Both the position numbers and the translations under genes were made by a program. A DNA stretch of 64,000 bases from Lysobacter gummosus (GTDB lineage: Bacteria; Pseudomonadota; Gammaproteobacteria; Xanthomonadales; Xanthomonadaceae). The notes under the pieces are model-generated. The model did not search any database. It was not told where the DNA came from and was given only the letters and a program-made list of their open reading frames with translations. Where the stretch lies: positions 3,410,001 to 3,474,000 of the forward strand of contig NZ_CP011131.1 in NCBI RefSeq assembly GCF_001442805.1. The letters run 5' to 3'. Numbering within the stretch: the stretch's first letter is position 1; the number at the start of each line of letters is the position of its first letter. Positions 54,208 through 63,158 of this stretch are shown here, piece after piece.

Positions 54208-54383
54208 GCCCTGCCCTGCCTGTTGAATCCACGGTCCGACACGGACCCGCCCGGCGGCAGATTACCCGCAGCGGCGACAGGCGAGGATAACCTTCCGCTT
54301 ACACGGCGGCCCGGGCAGGCGCATACTCGGCGCAGGCGCCCGGCATCCGCCGCGCCGCGCCGCCATCCAGCGAGGAAAACGTC

Positions 54384-54500
54384 ATGAGCAAGGGCCTAGA
54401 CCGCAAGAAGGAAAGCAAGAAGAAACCGGCCAAGACCATGAAGGAAAAGCGCGCCGAGAAGAACGAAAAGAAGACCACCAAGGGCTTCGCCCCGGTCTGA
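54384..54500 (+). CDS. Small Lys-rich basic protein, 38 residues
   Basis: The ATG at 54384 follows GAGGAAA at a good distance and opens 38 codons: SKGLDRKKESKKKPAKTM at the start and KGFAPV at the end. The composition is about 40 percent Lys/Arg. Tiny proteins starting MSKG(I/L)D-KKK are, as I recall, widespread in proteobacteria, of unknown function. It is easily missed by gene finders with a minimum length. Confidence 0.75.
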   Translation: MSKGLDRKKESKKKPAKTMKEKRAEKNEKKTTKGFAPV

Positions 54501-54697
54501 AGCGGTACTCGTACCCGCCCGACGGGCCCGCAAGCGGCCTGATGGGTTGAGGCGGTGGCAGCGGCGCCCGCGGCCACCGCACGCGCCGCGCGACCGCCCA
54601 GGTCGGCGCCGGCCGCCGCAAACGGCCTGGGCCTGCGCTTAAGAGCCCATTGCGCACAGACGGGCCGGCATCGGCCTCACCCTTGAGTCCGCTGGCC

Positions 54698-56260
54698 TCA
54701 GGAACTGCACGACAGCATCGAACACCCCGCCTTCACCCGCGCCCAATCCGGCCGCTTGGCCGCGAAGGCTTCGCGTCCGGGCTGATCCTCAAAGGGCCGG
54801 CGCATCACCTCGAGCAGTTCGCGCACCCCGTCCGGATCGCCCTGCTCGGCGCGATCGATCGCCTGCTGGGCCAGGTAGTTGCGCAACACATAACGCGGAT
54901 TGGCGGCGTTCATGCGCGCGACGCGCTCGGACGCGGGCATCGCGTCGGCGCGCGCACGTTCGGCGTAACGCGCCAGCCACGCACGCAAGGCCGCCTCGCC
55001 TTCGTCGCGTTTTTCCGCGTCGTACCAGGCATCGGCGAACACCTGCGTGTCGGCGATGTCGCTGGCGACATCGACCTTCGCCAGCGCGCGGAAGAAAATG
55101 GTCATGTCGGCCTCGTGCCGCTGCAGCCAGTCGCGCAACTCCTGCATCAGCACGACATCGCTCTCGCCGCATTCGCGCAGGCCCAGCTTGCGCGCGATGC
55201 TGTCGCCCTCGGCGGCGTTGTAGGTATCGACATAACGGCGCAAGCCGTCCTGCAGGACTTCGACCGGAATCAGCACCGACAGCGCGCCGGCCAGCCGGCT
55301 CAGATTCCAGTACGCGACCTGCGGCTGCTGGCCGTAGCGGTAACGGCGGCGGCCGGCGTCGGTGGTGTTCGGGGTCCAGTCCGGATCGTAGTTGTCGATC
55401 CAGCCGTAGGGGCCGTAATCGATGGTGAGGCCCAGAATCGACAGATTGTCGGTATTCATCACCCCGTGCACGAAGCCCACCCGCATCCAGTGCGCCATCA
55501 GCACGGCGGTGCGTTCGCACACTTGCGCGAACCACTGCGCGTACAGGTCCCCGCCCGCGCCGGACAGCTCGGGGAAGTCGCGGCGAATGCAGAAATCCAG
55601 CAGTTTCTGCAGCACCTCGTTGTCGCCGCGCGAGGCCGGCAGTTCGAAGTTGCCGAAGCGGATGAACGACGGCGCGACCCGGCAGACGATCGCGCCGGGT
55701 TCGGCCTGCGGATGGCCGTCGTAGAACATGTCGCGGACCACCGCATCGCCGGTGCCGACCAGACTCAAGGCGCGCGTGGTCGGCACGCCGAGGTGATGCA
55801 TGGCCTCGCTGCACAGGAATTCGCGAATCGACGAGCGCAGCACCGCGCGGCCGTCGGCGCTGCGCGAGTACGGCGTCGGCCCGGCGCCCTTGAGCTGCAG
55901 TTCCCAGCGCTCGCCGGCGGCGTTGATGGTTTCGCCGAGCGAAATCGCGCGGCCGTCGCCGAGCTGCCCGGCCCAATGGCCGAACTGATGGCCGCCGTAA
56001 TTGGCCGCGTACGGCTGCATACCGTCGAGCAAGGCGTTGCCGCCGAACACCGCCGCGAACTCGGCGCTGGCGACGTCGGCCTCGCTGAAACCCAGGGTCG
56101 CGGCCATTTCCGCCGAATGCGCCAGCAGCACCGGCGCGGCCACCGGCGTGGGTTCCACGCGCGAATACAGCGCACCGTGCACCTGACGCACGTCGGGCCC
56201 GGTCTCCGGATCGCCCGGCAGATCGCGGACGAAGGCATTGTCGAAACGCAGTGCGTGCAT
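54698..56260 (-). CDS. selO: Protein adenylyltransferase SelO (YdiU)
   Basis: The product has 520 residues from the ATG at 56260, where the conserved [16 protein letters not shown] begins. The pseudokinase-like fold shows [35 protein letters not shown], the [19 protein letters not shown] metal region and the [12 protein letters not shown] end. The C-terminus GCSMLSCSS aligns with the Cys/selenocysteine tail of SelO. The enzyme AMPylates proteins and helps redox-stress control. The GST gene lies 79 bases upstream on the same strand. Confidence 0.95.
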   Translation of the reverse strand: MHALRFDNAFVRDLPGDPETGPDVRQVHGALYSRVEPTPVAAPVLLAHSAEMAATLGFSEADVASAEFAAVFGGNALLDGMQPYAANYGGHQFGHWAGQLGDGRAISLGETINAAGERWELQLKGAGPTPYSRSADGRAVLRSSIREFLCSEAMHHLGVPTTRALSLVGTGDAVVRDMFYDGHPQAEPGAIVCRVAPSFIRFGNFELPASRGDNEVLQKLLDFCIRRDFPELSGAGGDLYAQWFAQVCERTAVLMAHWMRVGFVHGVMNTDNLSILGLTIDYGPYGWIDNYDPDWTPNTTDAGRRRYRYGQQPQVAYWNLSRLAGALSVLIPVEVLQDGLRRYVDTYNAAEGDSIARKLGLRECGESDVVLMQELRDWLQRHEADMTIFFRALAKVDVASDIADTQVFADAWYDAEKRDEGEAALRAWLARYAERARADAMPASERVARMNAANPRYVLRNYLAQQAIDRAEQGDPDGVRELLEVMRRPFEDQPGREAFAAKRPDWARVKAGCSMLSCSS

Positions 56261-56339
56261 GAAAACCCAGGACTTCGCCGCGACGGCCGGCGTTACCGCT
56301 TCAGATGGTGCCGCCCGGCGCGAACCCAAGCGCCGGCGC

Positions 56340-57017
56340 TCAGCTCAGCAGCGAATACGGCCCGCCCTTTTCCACCGCGCGCTGATAGGCCGAACGCGCG
56401 CGGATGCGTTCGACGAAGGCCTGCGTGTGCGGGCGCTTGCCGCCGGCGCGCGCGGCCGCGGCTTCCACCGGGAAACTCATCTGGATATCCGCCGCGGTGA
56501 AACGCTCGCCGGCGAACCATGGCCGCTGGCCCAGCTCGCTTTCGATATAACCCAGGTGCAGCGCCAACTGCGGGCCGACGAAGGACGACATGGCCTTGTC
56601 GGCGATACCGCGCGCGATCGGCTTGGCGAAGAACGGCATCGGCGCGGTCTTCAGGCGCGCGAACACCAGACTCATCAGCAACGGCGGCATCGCCGAGCCC
56701 TCGGCGTAATGCAGCCAGTAGCGATAGCGCCTGCGCTCCTCGCTCTCCAGCGGATGCGGCGGCGGCGAGAGCTGATGCTGGCTGTCGTAGCGCTCGGTCA
56801 AGGTTTCGATGATCGCGGCCGATTCGGCCAGCACCTGGCCGTCGAGCTCGACCACCGGCGATTTGCCCAGCGGATGGATCGCGCGCAACTCCGGCGGCGC
56901 CAGCATGGTCTTGGGATCGCGCTGATAGCGGACGATCTCGTACGGAAGCTGCAGTTCTTCCAACAGCCACAGCACGCGCTGGGAACGGGAGTTGTTGAGG
57001 TGATGGACCTTGATCAT
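56340..57017 (-). CDS. Glutathione S-transferase family protein
   Basis: The 225-residue product begins [20 protein letters not shown], a typical GST domain 1 with [13 protein letters not shown] and the [10 protein letters not shown] glutathione-binding helix. Domain 2 is helical ([34 protein letters not shown]). It is flanked by the MFS gene upstream and selO downstream on the same strand with gaps below 90 bases, so all three may share transcripts. Confidence 0.93.
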   Translation of the reverse strand: MIKVHHLNNSRSQRVLWLLEELQLPYEIVRYQRDPKTMLAPPELRAIHPLGKSPVVELDGQVLAESAAIIETLTERYDSQHQLSPPPHPLESEERRRYRYWLHYAEGSAMPPLLMSLVFARLKTAPMPFFAKPIARGIADKAMSSFVGPQLALHLGYIESELGQRPWFAGERFTAADIQMSFPVEAAAARAGGKRPHTQAFVERIRARSAYQRAVEKGGPYSLLS

Positions 57018-57104
57018 GGGCGCGATGCGGCCAGCGGGAAGGTGCGGGCATGGTACGGGATGGGCGCGGACGGCAATGTGGGCGCCGTCGCCGCGCCGGC
57101 CCGC

Positions 57105-58301
57105 TCAGGCTTTGGCCGCGGCGATGCGCGCGCTCGCCGCGACCGCGACCAGGGCCGCGCCGAGCACCAGGAACGCCAGCGGCAGGCTGCTGATCTTCGC
57201 GATCCAGCCGATCCCGGCGGGCCCGGCGAGAATGCCGGCGTAACCCAGCGTGCTGATCGCCGACACCGCCGCGCCGGCCGGCATCGCTTTCTGATTGCCG
57301 GCGGCGGTGAACAGGATCGGCACGATGTTCGAGCAACCCAGCCCGACCAAGGCGAAGCCGAGCAAGGTCGTTCCCGCCCAGGGCAGCAGCGCCGCCAGCA
57401 GGAAACCGGCCGCCGCGCAGGCGCCGCCCAGCGCCAGCACCGGACGCGGGCCGAACCGCTGCACGATGCGGTCGCCGTTGAAGCGGCCGACGGTCATCGC
57501 CAAAGCGAATACCGCGTAGCCGATACCGGCCACGCTCGGCGCGACGCCGCGTCCGGACACCAGCAGCAGCGCGCTCCAGTCCAGCATCGCGCCTTCGGCC
57601 AGAAACACGATGAAGCACAGCGCGCCGATCAGGATCACCACACCGTGCGGCAACACGAACATCGAGCCGCCGTGGCCGTCGTCGCCGTAGCGCAACAGGC
57701 CGCGGCCGCCGAGCAGCATCAGCAGCGCCAACAGCACCGCAACGCTCAAGGCCGCCACCAGCGGCGTCGCCTGCAGCCACAGCATGATGCTGACCAGACC
57801 TGCCCCGGCGATGCCGCCGACGCTGAAGAAGCCGTGGAATCCGGACATCAACGGGCGCCCGCTGGCCTTTTCCACGATCACCGCCTGGATGTTGATGGCG
57901 ACATCGATGGTGCCGATGGCCGCGCCGAACACGAACAGGCTCAGCGCCATCGCCGGCACCGTGGAGAACTGCGCGAGCAGCGGCAAGCTCGCGCAGACCA
58001 CCGCGCTGGCCAGCAGGATCACCCGCCGGCAGCCGTAGCGCGCGGCGATCGCGCCGGTCAGCGGCATGGTCATCAACGAACCGGCGCCCAGCGCGAGCAG
58101 CAACAGGCCGAGCGTGCCCTCGTCCACCCCGGTGCGCGCTTTCGCATACGGCACCAGCGGCGCCCAGGCCGCCATCGCCAGACCGGCGATGAAGAAGGCG
58201 ATGCGGGTGGAGAGGCGTTCGCTTGCGCCGATGGGGGCGGTGGCCGCGCGCGCGCTGGCGACGGAAGCAACCGCGGCCGCGGGGGAATCGGATTCGCTCA
58301 T
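57105..58301 (-). CDS. MFS transporter (FucP/YbjJ-like)
   Basis: The product has 398 residues from the ATG at 58301, with 12 membrane helices. The N-terminal half has WAPLVPYAKARTGVDEGTLG and AARYGCRRVILLAS, and the second half has DRIVQRFGPRPVLALGG and a GLGCSNIVPILFTAAG motif. The pattern fits the FucP/YbjJ branch, which transports sugars or drugs. Codons upstream of this Met derive from the tandem repeat at 58304. The DeoR regulator on the far side of the repeat may control it. Confidence 0.9.
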   Translation of the reverse strand: MSESDSPAAAVASVASARAATAPIGASERLSTRIAFFIAGLAMAAWAPLVPYAKARTGVDEGTLGLLLLALGAGSLMTMPLTGAIAARYGCRRVILLASAVVCASLPLLAQFSTVPAMALSLFVFGAAIGTIDVAINIQAVIVEKASGRPLMSGFHGFFSVGGIAGAGLVSIMLWLQATPLVAALSVAVLLALLMLLGGRGLLRYGDDGHGGSMFVLPHGVVILIGALCFIVFLAEGAMLDWSALLLVSGRGVAPSVAGIGYAVFALAMTVGRFNGDRIVQRFGPRPVLALGGACAAAGFLLAALLPWAGTTLLGFALVGLGCSNIVPILFTAAGNQKAMPAGAAVSAISTLGYAGILAGPAGIGWIAKISSLPLAFLVLGAALVAVAASARIAAAKA

Positions 58302-58303
58302 GA

Positions 58304-58812
58304 GTGTTTCGGACTCCGGTGCTTGGGTTGAATCAAGAGAAGGCTGGGTGGAGAGTTCGACTCGGCGGAACGAAAGGCATCGGGGCTGAAGCCCCTCCCA
58401 CAAAAGACCTCGCGGCGTCGCGGGATGCTTGTGAGTGGGTGTTCGGACTCCGGTGCTTGGGTTTAATCAAGGGAAGGCTGGGGGAGAGTTCGACTCGGCG
58501 GAACGAAAGGCGTCGGGGCTGAAGCCCCTCCCACAAAAGACCTCGCGGCGTCGCGGGATGCTTGTGAGTGGATGTTCGGACTCCGGTGCTTGGGTTGAAT
58601 CAAGAGAAGGCTGGGTGGAGAGTTCGACTCGGCGGAACGAAAGGTATCGGGGCTGAAGCCCCTCCCACAAAAGACTTCGCAGCGTCGCGCGATGCGTGTG
58701 AGTGGGTGTTTCGTGCTCTGGTACTGATTGAATCAAGCGAAGTCGGATAGAGAGCTCGACTCAGCGAGGTCTTTTGTGGGAGGGGCTTCAGCCCCGATGC
58801 CTTTCGATCCGC
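58304..58812. repeat. Tandem array of an about 134 bp repeat, three full and one partial unit plus an inverted end
   Basis: Units start near 58311, 58445, 58578 and 58712 (spacing 133-134). Each has CGGACTCCGGTGCTTGGGTT, AGTTCGACTCGGCGGAACG, a CATCGGGGCTGAAGCCCC hairpin and CTCCCACAAAAGACCTCGC. The last element at about 58766-58810 is the complement of the hairpin block (GAGGTCTTTTGTGGGAGGGG), so the array ends in a large inverted repeat. The whole gap between the MFS and DeoR genes is filled by it. Confidence 0.94.
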
Positions 58813-58814
58813 CA

Positions 58815-59591
58815 TCACGCATCCGCCCGCACCACGCGAACACCCAGCCGCGCGAAGGCCTTGGCCTGCGCCGCATCGCCGCCGTGTTCGATCACCAAGG
58901 CGTGCAGACCATCGGCCGCCACCACCGCATACGGCGCGGCGGTGCCTAGCTTTTCGTCGGTGACCACCGCCACCACGGCGCGGCTGGCCGCGGCGACCGC
59001 CAGCTTGAACTGCGCGTCCTCGTAACCCAGCGCGCTGACGCCGGCCTCGGCGTCCGCGCCGCAGACGCCGACGAAGTACAGATCGCTGCGGATCGCCTCG
59101 GCATCGCGGATCGCGCCGCTGCCCAGGCTGGCGCCGATGCGCGGATCGACCCGGCCGCCGATCACGATCAGTTCCAGGTCCTCGCGCTGGGCGATCAACG
59201 CGGCGATGGCCGGCGCGTTGGTCACCACGGTCAATCCGTAGCCGCGCGGAAGCGCCTGGGCGATGGCGGTGTTGGTCGAACCGGCGTCGAGAAACAGCAC
59301 CTGCCCGCGTTCGACCAGGCCGGCCGCCGCGCGCGCCAGCGCCGCCTTGCGCGCCGGCGCCTGGGTCTGGCGCAGCGCGATCGGGCCGTTGTCCGGCGCC
59401 AGCGGCAGCGCGCCGCCGTAGACACGACGGCATTGCCCGGCCGCGGCCATCTCGCGCAGGTCGCGGCGGATGGTGTCGTGGGACACCTCCAACTCGCGCG
59501 CCAGATCGACCGCGATCACCCGGCCCTGGGCGAGCAGACGGTCGAGGATCAGGCGGTGGCGTTGCTGGGGCAGCAGTTCTTCGGCCGACAT
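58815..59591 (-). CDS. DeoR/GlpR-family transcriptional repressor
   Basis: The 258-residue product has an N-terminal helix-turn-helix (VIAVDLARELEVSHDTIRRD, then CRRVYGGALPL) and a DeoR C-terminal sugar-phosphate sensor (VLFLDAGSTNTAIAQAL, LTVVTNAPAIAALI, LIVIGGRVDP, VGVCGADAEAGVS). Such repressors usually control an adjacent sugar uptake or catabolic gene; the nearest candidate is the MFS transporter on the same strand beyond the repeat array. Its own promoter contains a palindrome and may be autoregulated. Confidence 0.93.
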   Translation of the reverse strand: MSAEELLPQQRHRLILDRLLAQGRVIAVDLARELEVSHDTIRRDLREMAAAGQCRRVYGGALPLAPDNGPIALRQTQAPARKAALARAAAGLVERGQVLFLDAGSTNTAIAQALPRGYGLTVVTNAPAIAALIAQREDLELIVIGGRVDPRIGASLGSGAIRDAEAIRSDLYFVGVCGADAEAGVSALGYEDAQFKLAVAAASRAVVAVVTDEKLGTAAPYAVVAADGLHALVIEHGGDAAQAKAFARLGVRVVRADA

Positions 59592-59954
59592 TCGGAAACC
59601 AATCGTTAATGATTTGACTCAATTGTGCACAAACGTGCAAACCCCACAAGCACCGGATTCCGGACCCGGCCCAACCGACCGATCCGGCACAGCGCGATCG
59701 GCGCGGGAAGGACTGGTCATGGCCGCGATGGCGATCGAAACGGCGAATCGAGCCGTCAGCGCAGCAGGCAATCGCGCATCCCGGCCCCGGTCGGCCGCGC
59801 AAAACGCTCGCCGCCCCACCCCATCGCCGGCAAAAACCCCTGCTTTTCCCGCCTTTCCAAGATTGGCTTCGCTTAAGAGCCTTCGCTCCACGTACATGCG
59901 AGTAAACTGGTCGGTCTTCCCGACCGGCCTCGCCGGCGCTGCTGGAGCCTCGTC
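59592..59954. other. Divergent intergenic region between the DeoR gene and deaD
   Basis: The left 60 bases hold a promoter for the regulator, listed next. The rest has no credible gene; deaD must have its promoter here or a long leader, but I see no clear hexamer pair or cold-shock box. Confidence 0.55.
59612..59640 (-). promoter_or_regulatory. Probable promoter of the DeoR gene with palindromic operator
   Basis: Minus strand: TTGCAC, a 17-base spacer and TCAAAT, with the start codon 20 bases downstream, leaving a leader of about 14 bases. The spacer contains the palindrome TTGTGCACAA (59623-59632), and TTGCACGTTTGTGCAC shows a further direct TTG(T)GCAC pair. Position and symmetry fit repressor binding. 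Confidence 0.55.
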
Positions 59955-62084
59955 ATGAGCGCCGACTTGCCCAATACCCCCTCCGATTCCCCCGCCGAAT
60001 CCCCGGCTTCGCCGAAATTCACCGATCTGGCCCTGTCCGCGCCGCTGCTGCGCGCGCTGGCCGACGTCGGCTATGAATCGCCTTCGCCGATCCAGGCCGC
60101 GACCATCCCGCCGCTGCTGGAAGGCCGCGACGTGCTCGGCCAGGCCCAGACCGGCACCGGCAAGACCGCCGCGTTCGCCCTGCCGATCCTGGCCCAGATC
60201 GATCCCAAGCAGTTCAAGCCGCAGGCGCTGGTGCTGGCGCCGACGCGCGAACTGGCGATCCAGGTCGCCGAGGCGTTCCAGAAGTACGCCGTGCACCTGC
60301 CCGGTTTCCACGTCCTGCCGATCTACGGCGGCCAGAGCTACTACCCGCAGCTGCAGGCGCTCAAGCGCGGCGTGCACGTGGTCGTCGGCACGCCGGGCCG
60401 GGTGATCGATCACCTCGACCGCGGCACCCTGGACCTGTCCGAGCTGCGTTGCCTGGTGCTGGACGAAGCCGACGAAATGCTGCGCATGGGCTTCATCGAC
60501 GATGTCGAGAACGTCCTCAAGAAGACGCCGGAAACGCGTCAGGTCGCGTTGTTCTCCGCGACCATGCCTTCGCAGATCAAGCGCATCGCTCAGACCTATC
60601 TGAAGAGCCCGGTCGAGATCGCGATCAAATCGACCACCACCACCGCGGCCAACATCCGCCAGCGCTACTGGTCGGTCAGCGGCGTGCACAAGCTCGATGC
60701 GCTGACCCGCATCCTGGAAGCCGAATCCTTCGACGCGATGATCGTGTTCTCGCGCACCAAGCTCGGCACCGAGGAGCTGGCCGAGAAGCTGTCGGCCAGG
60801 GGCATTTCGGCCGCGGCCATCAACGGCGACGTGCAGCAGGCGCAGCGCGAGAAGACCATCCAGAACCTCAAGGACGGCAAGATCGACGTGCTGGTCGCCA
60901 CCGACGTGGCCGCGCGCGGTCTCGACGTGGACCGCATCAGCCACGTGCTGAACTACGACATTCCCTACGACACCGAAAGCTACGTCCACCGCATCGGCCG
61001 CACCGGCCGCGCCGGGCGCAAGGGCGAGGCGATCTTGTTCGTCACTCCGCGCGAGCGCGGCATGCTGCGCGCGATCGAGCGCGCCACGCGCCAGCCGATC
61101 GAGCCGATGGAGCTGCCGAGCGTGGAGACGGTCAACGAGCAGCGCGTCTCGCGCTTCCTCGGCCGCATCAGCGACGCGCTGGAAAGCAGCGACCTGGGCC
61201 TGTTCCGCGACATGGTCGAGCGCTACGAGCGCGAGCGCAACGTGCCGGCGGTGGAAATCGCCGCGGCGCTGGCCAAGCTGGTGCAGGGCGACAATCCGCT
61301 GCTGCTGACCCCGCCGCCGGCGGTGCCGCGCTATGCGCGCGAAGAACGCGACAATCCGCGCGAACACCGCGGCCAGGCCACGCGCAAGTTCGTCGAGCGC
61401 GACAACGCTTCCAACTCCGGCGCCCATCGCCAGGAATACCGTCAGGATTCGCGTCCGGATTCGCGCCGCGCCGAAGCGCCGCGTCCGCCGCGCGATCACG
61501 AGCGTTCCGCGCCGGCGCCGCGTCACGAAGAACGCCAGTACACGCCGCCGGCCGCGCACCGCCCGGTGGTCAACAACGCCGAGTCGTTCTTCGACGACGA
61601 AGCGCCGTCGCCGCGCGCCGAACGCAGCGAGCGTTCGCACGATCGCGGCGCGCCGCGCGAGGCCGAAGTCGGCATGGAGACCTTCCGCATCGAGGTCGGC
61701 CACAGCCACGGCGTGCAGCCGGGCAACATCGTCGGCGCCATCGCCAACGAGGCCGATCTGGAAAGCCGCTACATCGGCCGCATCGACATCCGCGACGACT
61801 ACACCCTGGTCGATCTGCCCGAGGGCATGCCGCGCGAGTTGATGGAGCATCTGAAAAAGGTGCGCGTGTCCGGGCACCCGCTGCGCATCCAGCGCGCCAC
61901 ACCGGGCGACACCGAGGGCGGCCGTTCGCCGCGTCCGGGCGGCGGTCCTGGCCGTGGTCCGGGCGGCCCCGGCGGCCCGCGTCCGGGTGGCCCGCGTCCG
62001 CACAGCGGCGCGCCGCGCCCCGGTGGTCCGCGTCCGCCGCATGGCGGGCCCAAGAAATCGTTCAAGCCGCGTACGCCTCGCTAA
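59955..62084 (+). CDS. deaD: ATP-dependent DEAD-box RNA helicase
   Basis: The 709-residue product has the helicase core: Q motif (FTDLALSAPLLRALADVGY, then SPIQ), AQTGTGKT, PTRELAIQVA, the DEAD box in VLDEADEMLRMGF, SATMP, ATDVAARGLDVDR and HRIGRTGRAG. An Arg/Asp/Ala-rich disordered linker (about residues 455-565) precedes a DbpA-type RNA-binding domain (METFRIEVGHSHGVQPGNIV). A Gly/Pro/Arg-rich tail follows. DeaD/CsdA unwinds RNA during ribosome assembly and cold adaptation. The ATG has GGAG 11 bases upstream. Confidence 0.95.
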   Translation: MSADLPNTPSDSPAESPASPKFTDLALSAPLLRALADVGYESPSPIQAATIPPLLEGRDVLGQAQTGTGKTAAFALPILAQIDPKQFKPQALVLAPTRELAIQVAEAFQKYAVHLPGFHVLPIYGGQSYYPQLQALKRGVHVVVGTPGRVIDHLDRGTLDLSELRCLVLDEADEMLRMGFIDDVENVLKKTPETRQVALFSATMPSQIKRIAQTYLKSPVEIAIKSTTTTAANIRQRYWSVSGVHKLDALTRILEAESFDAMIVFSRTKLGTEELAEKLSARGISAAAINGDVQQAQREKTIQNLKDGKIDVLVATDVAARGLDVDRISHVLNYDIPYDTESYVHRIGRTGRAGRKGEAILFVTPRERGMLRAIERATRQPIEPMELPSVETVNEQRVSRFLGRISDALESSDLGLFRDMVERYERERNVPAVEIAAALAKLVQGDNPLLLTPPPAVPRYAREERDNPREHRGQATRKFVERDNASNSGAHRQEYRQDSRPDSRRAEAPRPPRDHERSAPAPRHEERQYTPPAAHRPVVNNAESFFDDEAPSPRAERSERSHDRGAPREAEVGMETFRIEVGHSHGVQPGNIVGAIANEADLESRYIGRIDIRDDYTLVDLPEGMPRELMEHLKKVRVSGHPLRIQRATPGDTEGGRSPRPGGGPGRGPGGPGGPRPGGPRPHSGAPRPGGPRPPHGGPKKSFKPRTPR

Positions 62085-62102
62085 ATCACGCAGCTCGCGA
62101 AT

Positions 62103-62253
62103 CCCCTTCTCCCGCTTGCGGGAGAAGGTGGCCCGAAGAGCCTGCCCCCGCGAAGACGGGGGGCCGGATGAGGGCATGCGAAATGTGGGCAACGCCGTAG
62201 TTGCGGATGCGCGCGCCCTCACCCCAGCCCTCTCTCGCAAGCGGGAGAGGGAG
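62103..62253. repeat. CTTCTCCCGC/GCGGGAGAAGG family repeat, copy 2
   Basis: CCCCTTCTCCCGCTTGCGGG, GCCCGAAGAGCCTGCCCCCG and CCGGATGAGGGC are followed by CGCCCTCACCCCAGCCCTCT and GCAAGCGGGAGAGGG. It combines the blocks of copy 1 at 32405 with a second hairpin of the same type. Confidence 0.82.
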
Positions 62254-62375
62254 CGATACGCGGCGACTGGCAAGGGACGACTCTCCACATCCGCACTACA
62301 AGTCATAAGCCACTTGTCGCTAACCGCACCCGCGGTTTGGCATAGTCGCAGGCGTAACCCGCAACGCCGCCGCTC

Positions 62376-63131
62376 ATGTCCCGCATCCTGGTCTTCCAAC
62401 ACGTCGCCGCCGAACCGCTGGGTACGCTGGATCCGCTGATCCGTCGGCGCGGCCATCGCATCCGCTTCACCAACTTCGACCGCGATCCCGAGGCGCAGCC
62501 CAACGTCGATCGCTATCGCGGCCTGATCGTGCTCGGCGGGCCGATGAACGTCGAAGACCAGGCCACGCGCACGCACCTGAAGACCGAGCTGCTGGCGATC
62601 GAACGCATGCTCGAACAAGGCAAGCCCGTGCTCGGCATCTGCCTGGGCGCGCAGTTGCTCGCGCACGTGCTCGGCGCTCCGGTGCGCAGGCACCATCAGC
62701 CCGAAATCGGCTGGTACCGGCTGCAGCCGACCGCGGCCTGCGCCGCCGATCCGGTGCTGGCGCCGCTGGCGCAGGCCGCGCCGGTGTTCCAGTGGCACCG
62801 CTACAGCTTCGAAGTCCCGCAGGGCGCGCAGCATCTGGCCCGCACCGATACCTGCGAGCAACAGGCCTTCCGCTGGGGCGACAACGCCTACGGCTTCCAG
62901 TTCCATCTGGAGATGGACGTGCCGCTGATCGAGCGCTGGCTGGCCAATCCTGTGTATCGCCAGGAACTGGCCGAACTCGGTCACGACACCAGCGAAGCGG
63001 CGATCCGCGCGCAGACCGTCGAGCACATCCAGGCCATGCAGATCCGCGCGGACGCGGTGTTCAACAATTTCCTCGACCTGATCGGCCGGCCGCAACGCAA
63101 GTTCACCCTGCCCTCGCGCGAATTTGTCTGA
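62376..63131 (+). CDS. Class I glutamine amidotransferase-like protein
   Basis: The 251-residue product has the catalytic Cys89 in LGICLGAQLLAHVLG and the His-Glu pair in YGFQFHLEMD. The LIVLGGPMNVEDQ block is also present. These match GATase-1 proteins resembling the GMP synthase amidotransferase domain. It has no synthetase domain, so it is a free-standing hydrolase or transferase, possibly acting on gamma-glutamyl compounds. It does not belong to guaA. Confidence 0.9.
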   Translation: MSRILVFQHVAAEPLGTLDPLIRRRGHRIRFTNFDRDPEAQPNVDRYRGLIVLGGPMNVEDQATRTHLKTELLAIERMLEQGKPVLGICLGAQLLAHVLGAPVRRHHQPEIGWYRLQPTAACAADPVLAPLAQAAPVFQWHRYSFEVPQGAQHLARTDTCEQQAFRWGDNAYGFQFHLEMDVPLIERWLANPVYRQELAELGHDTSEAAIRAQTVEHIQAMQIRADAVFNNFLDLIGRPQRKFTLPSREFV

Positions 63132-63158
63132 GCCACGCGCAATCCGGGCCTTGGCCGG

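Noticed and set aside
59619..63095. Minus-strand open frame of 1158 codons opposite deaD and the GATase
   Set aside because: It spans two well-supported plus-strand genes and the repeat between them; there is no recognisable domain.
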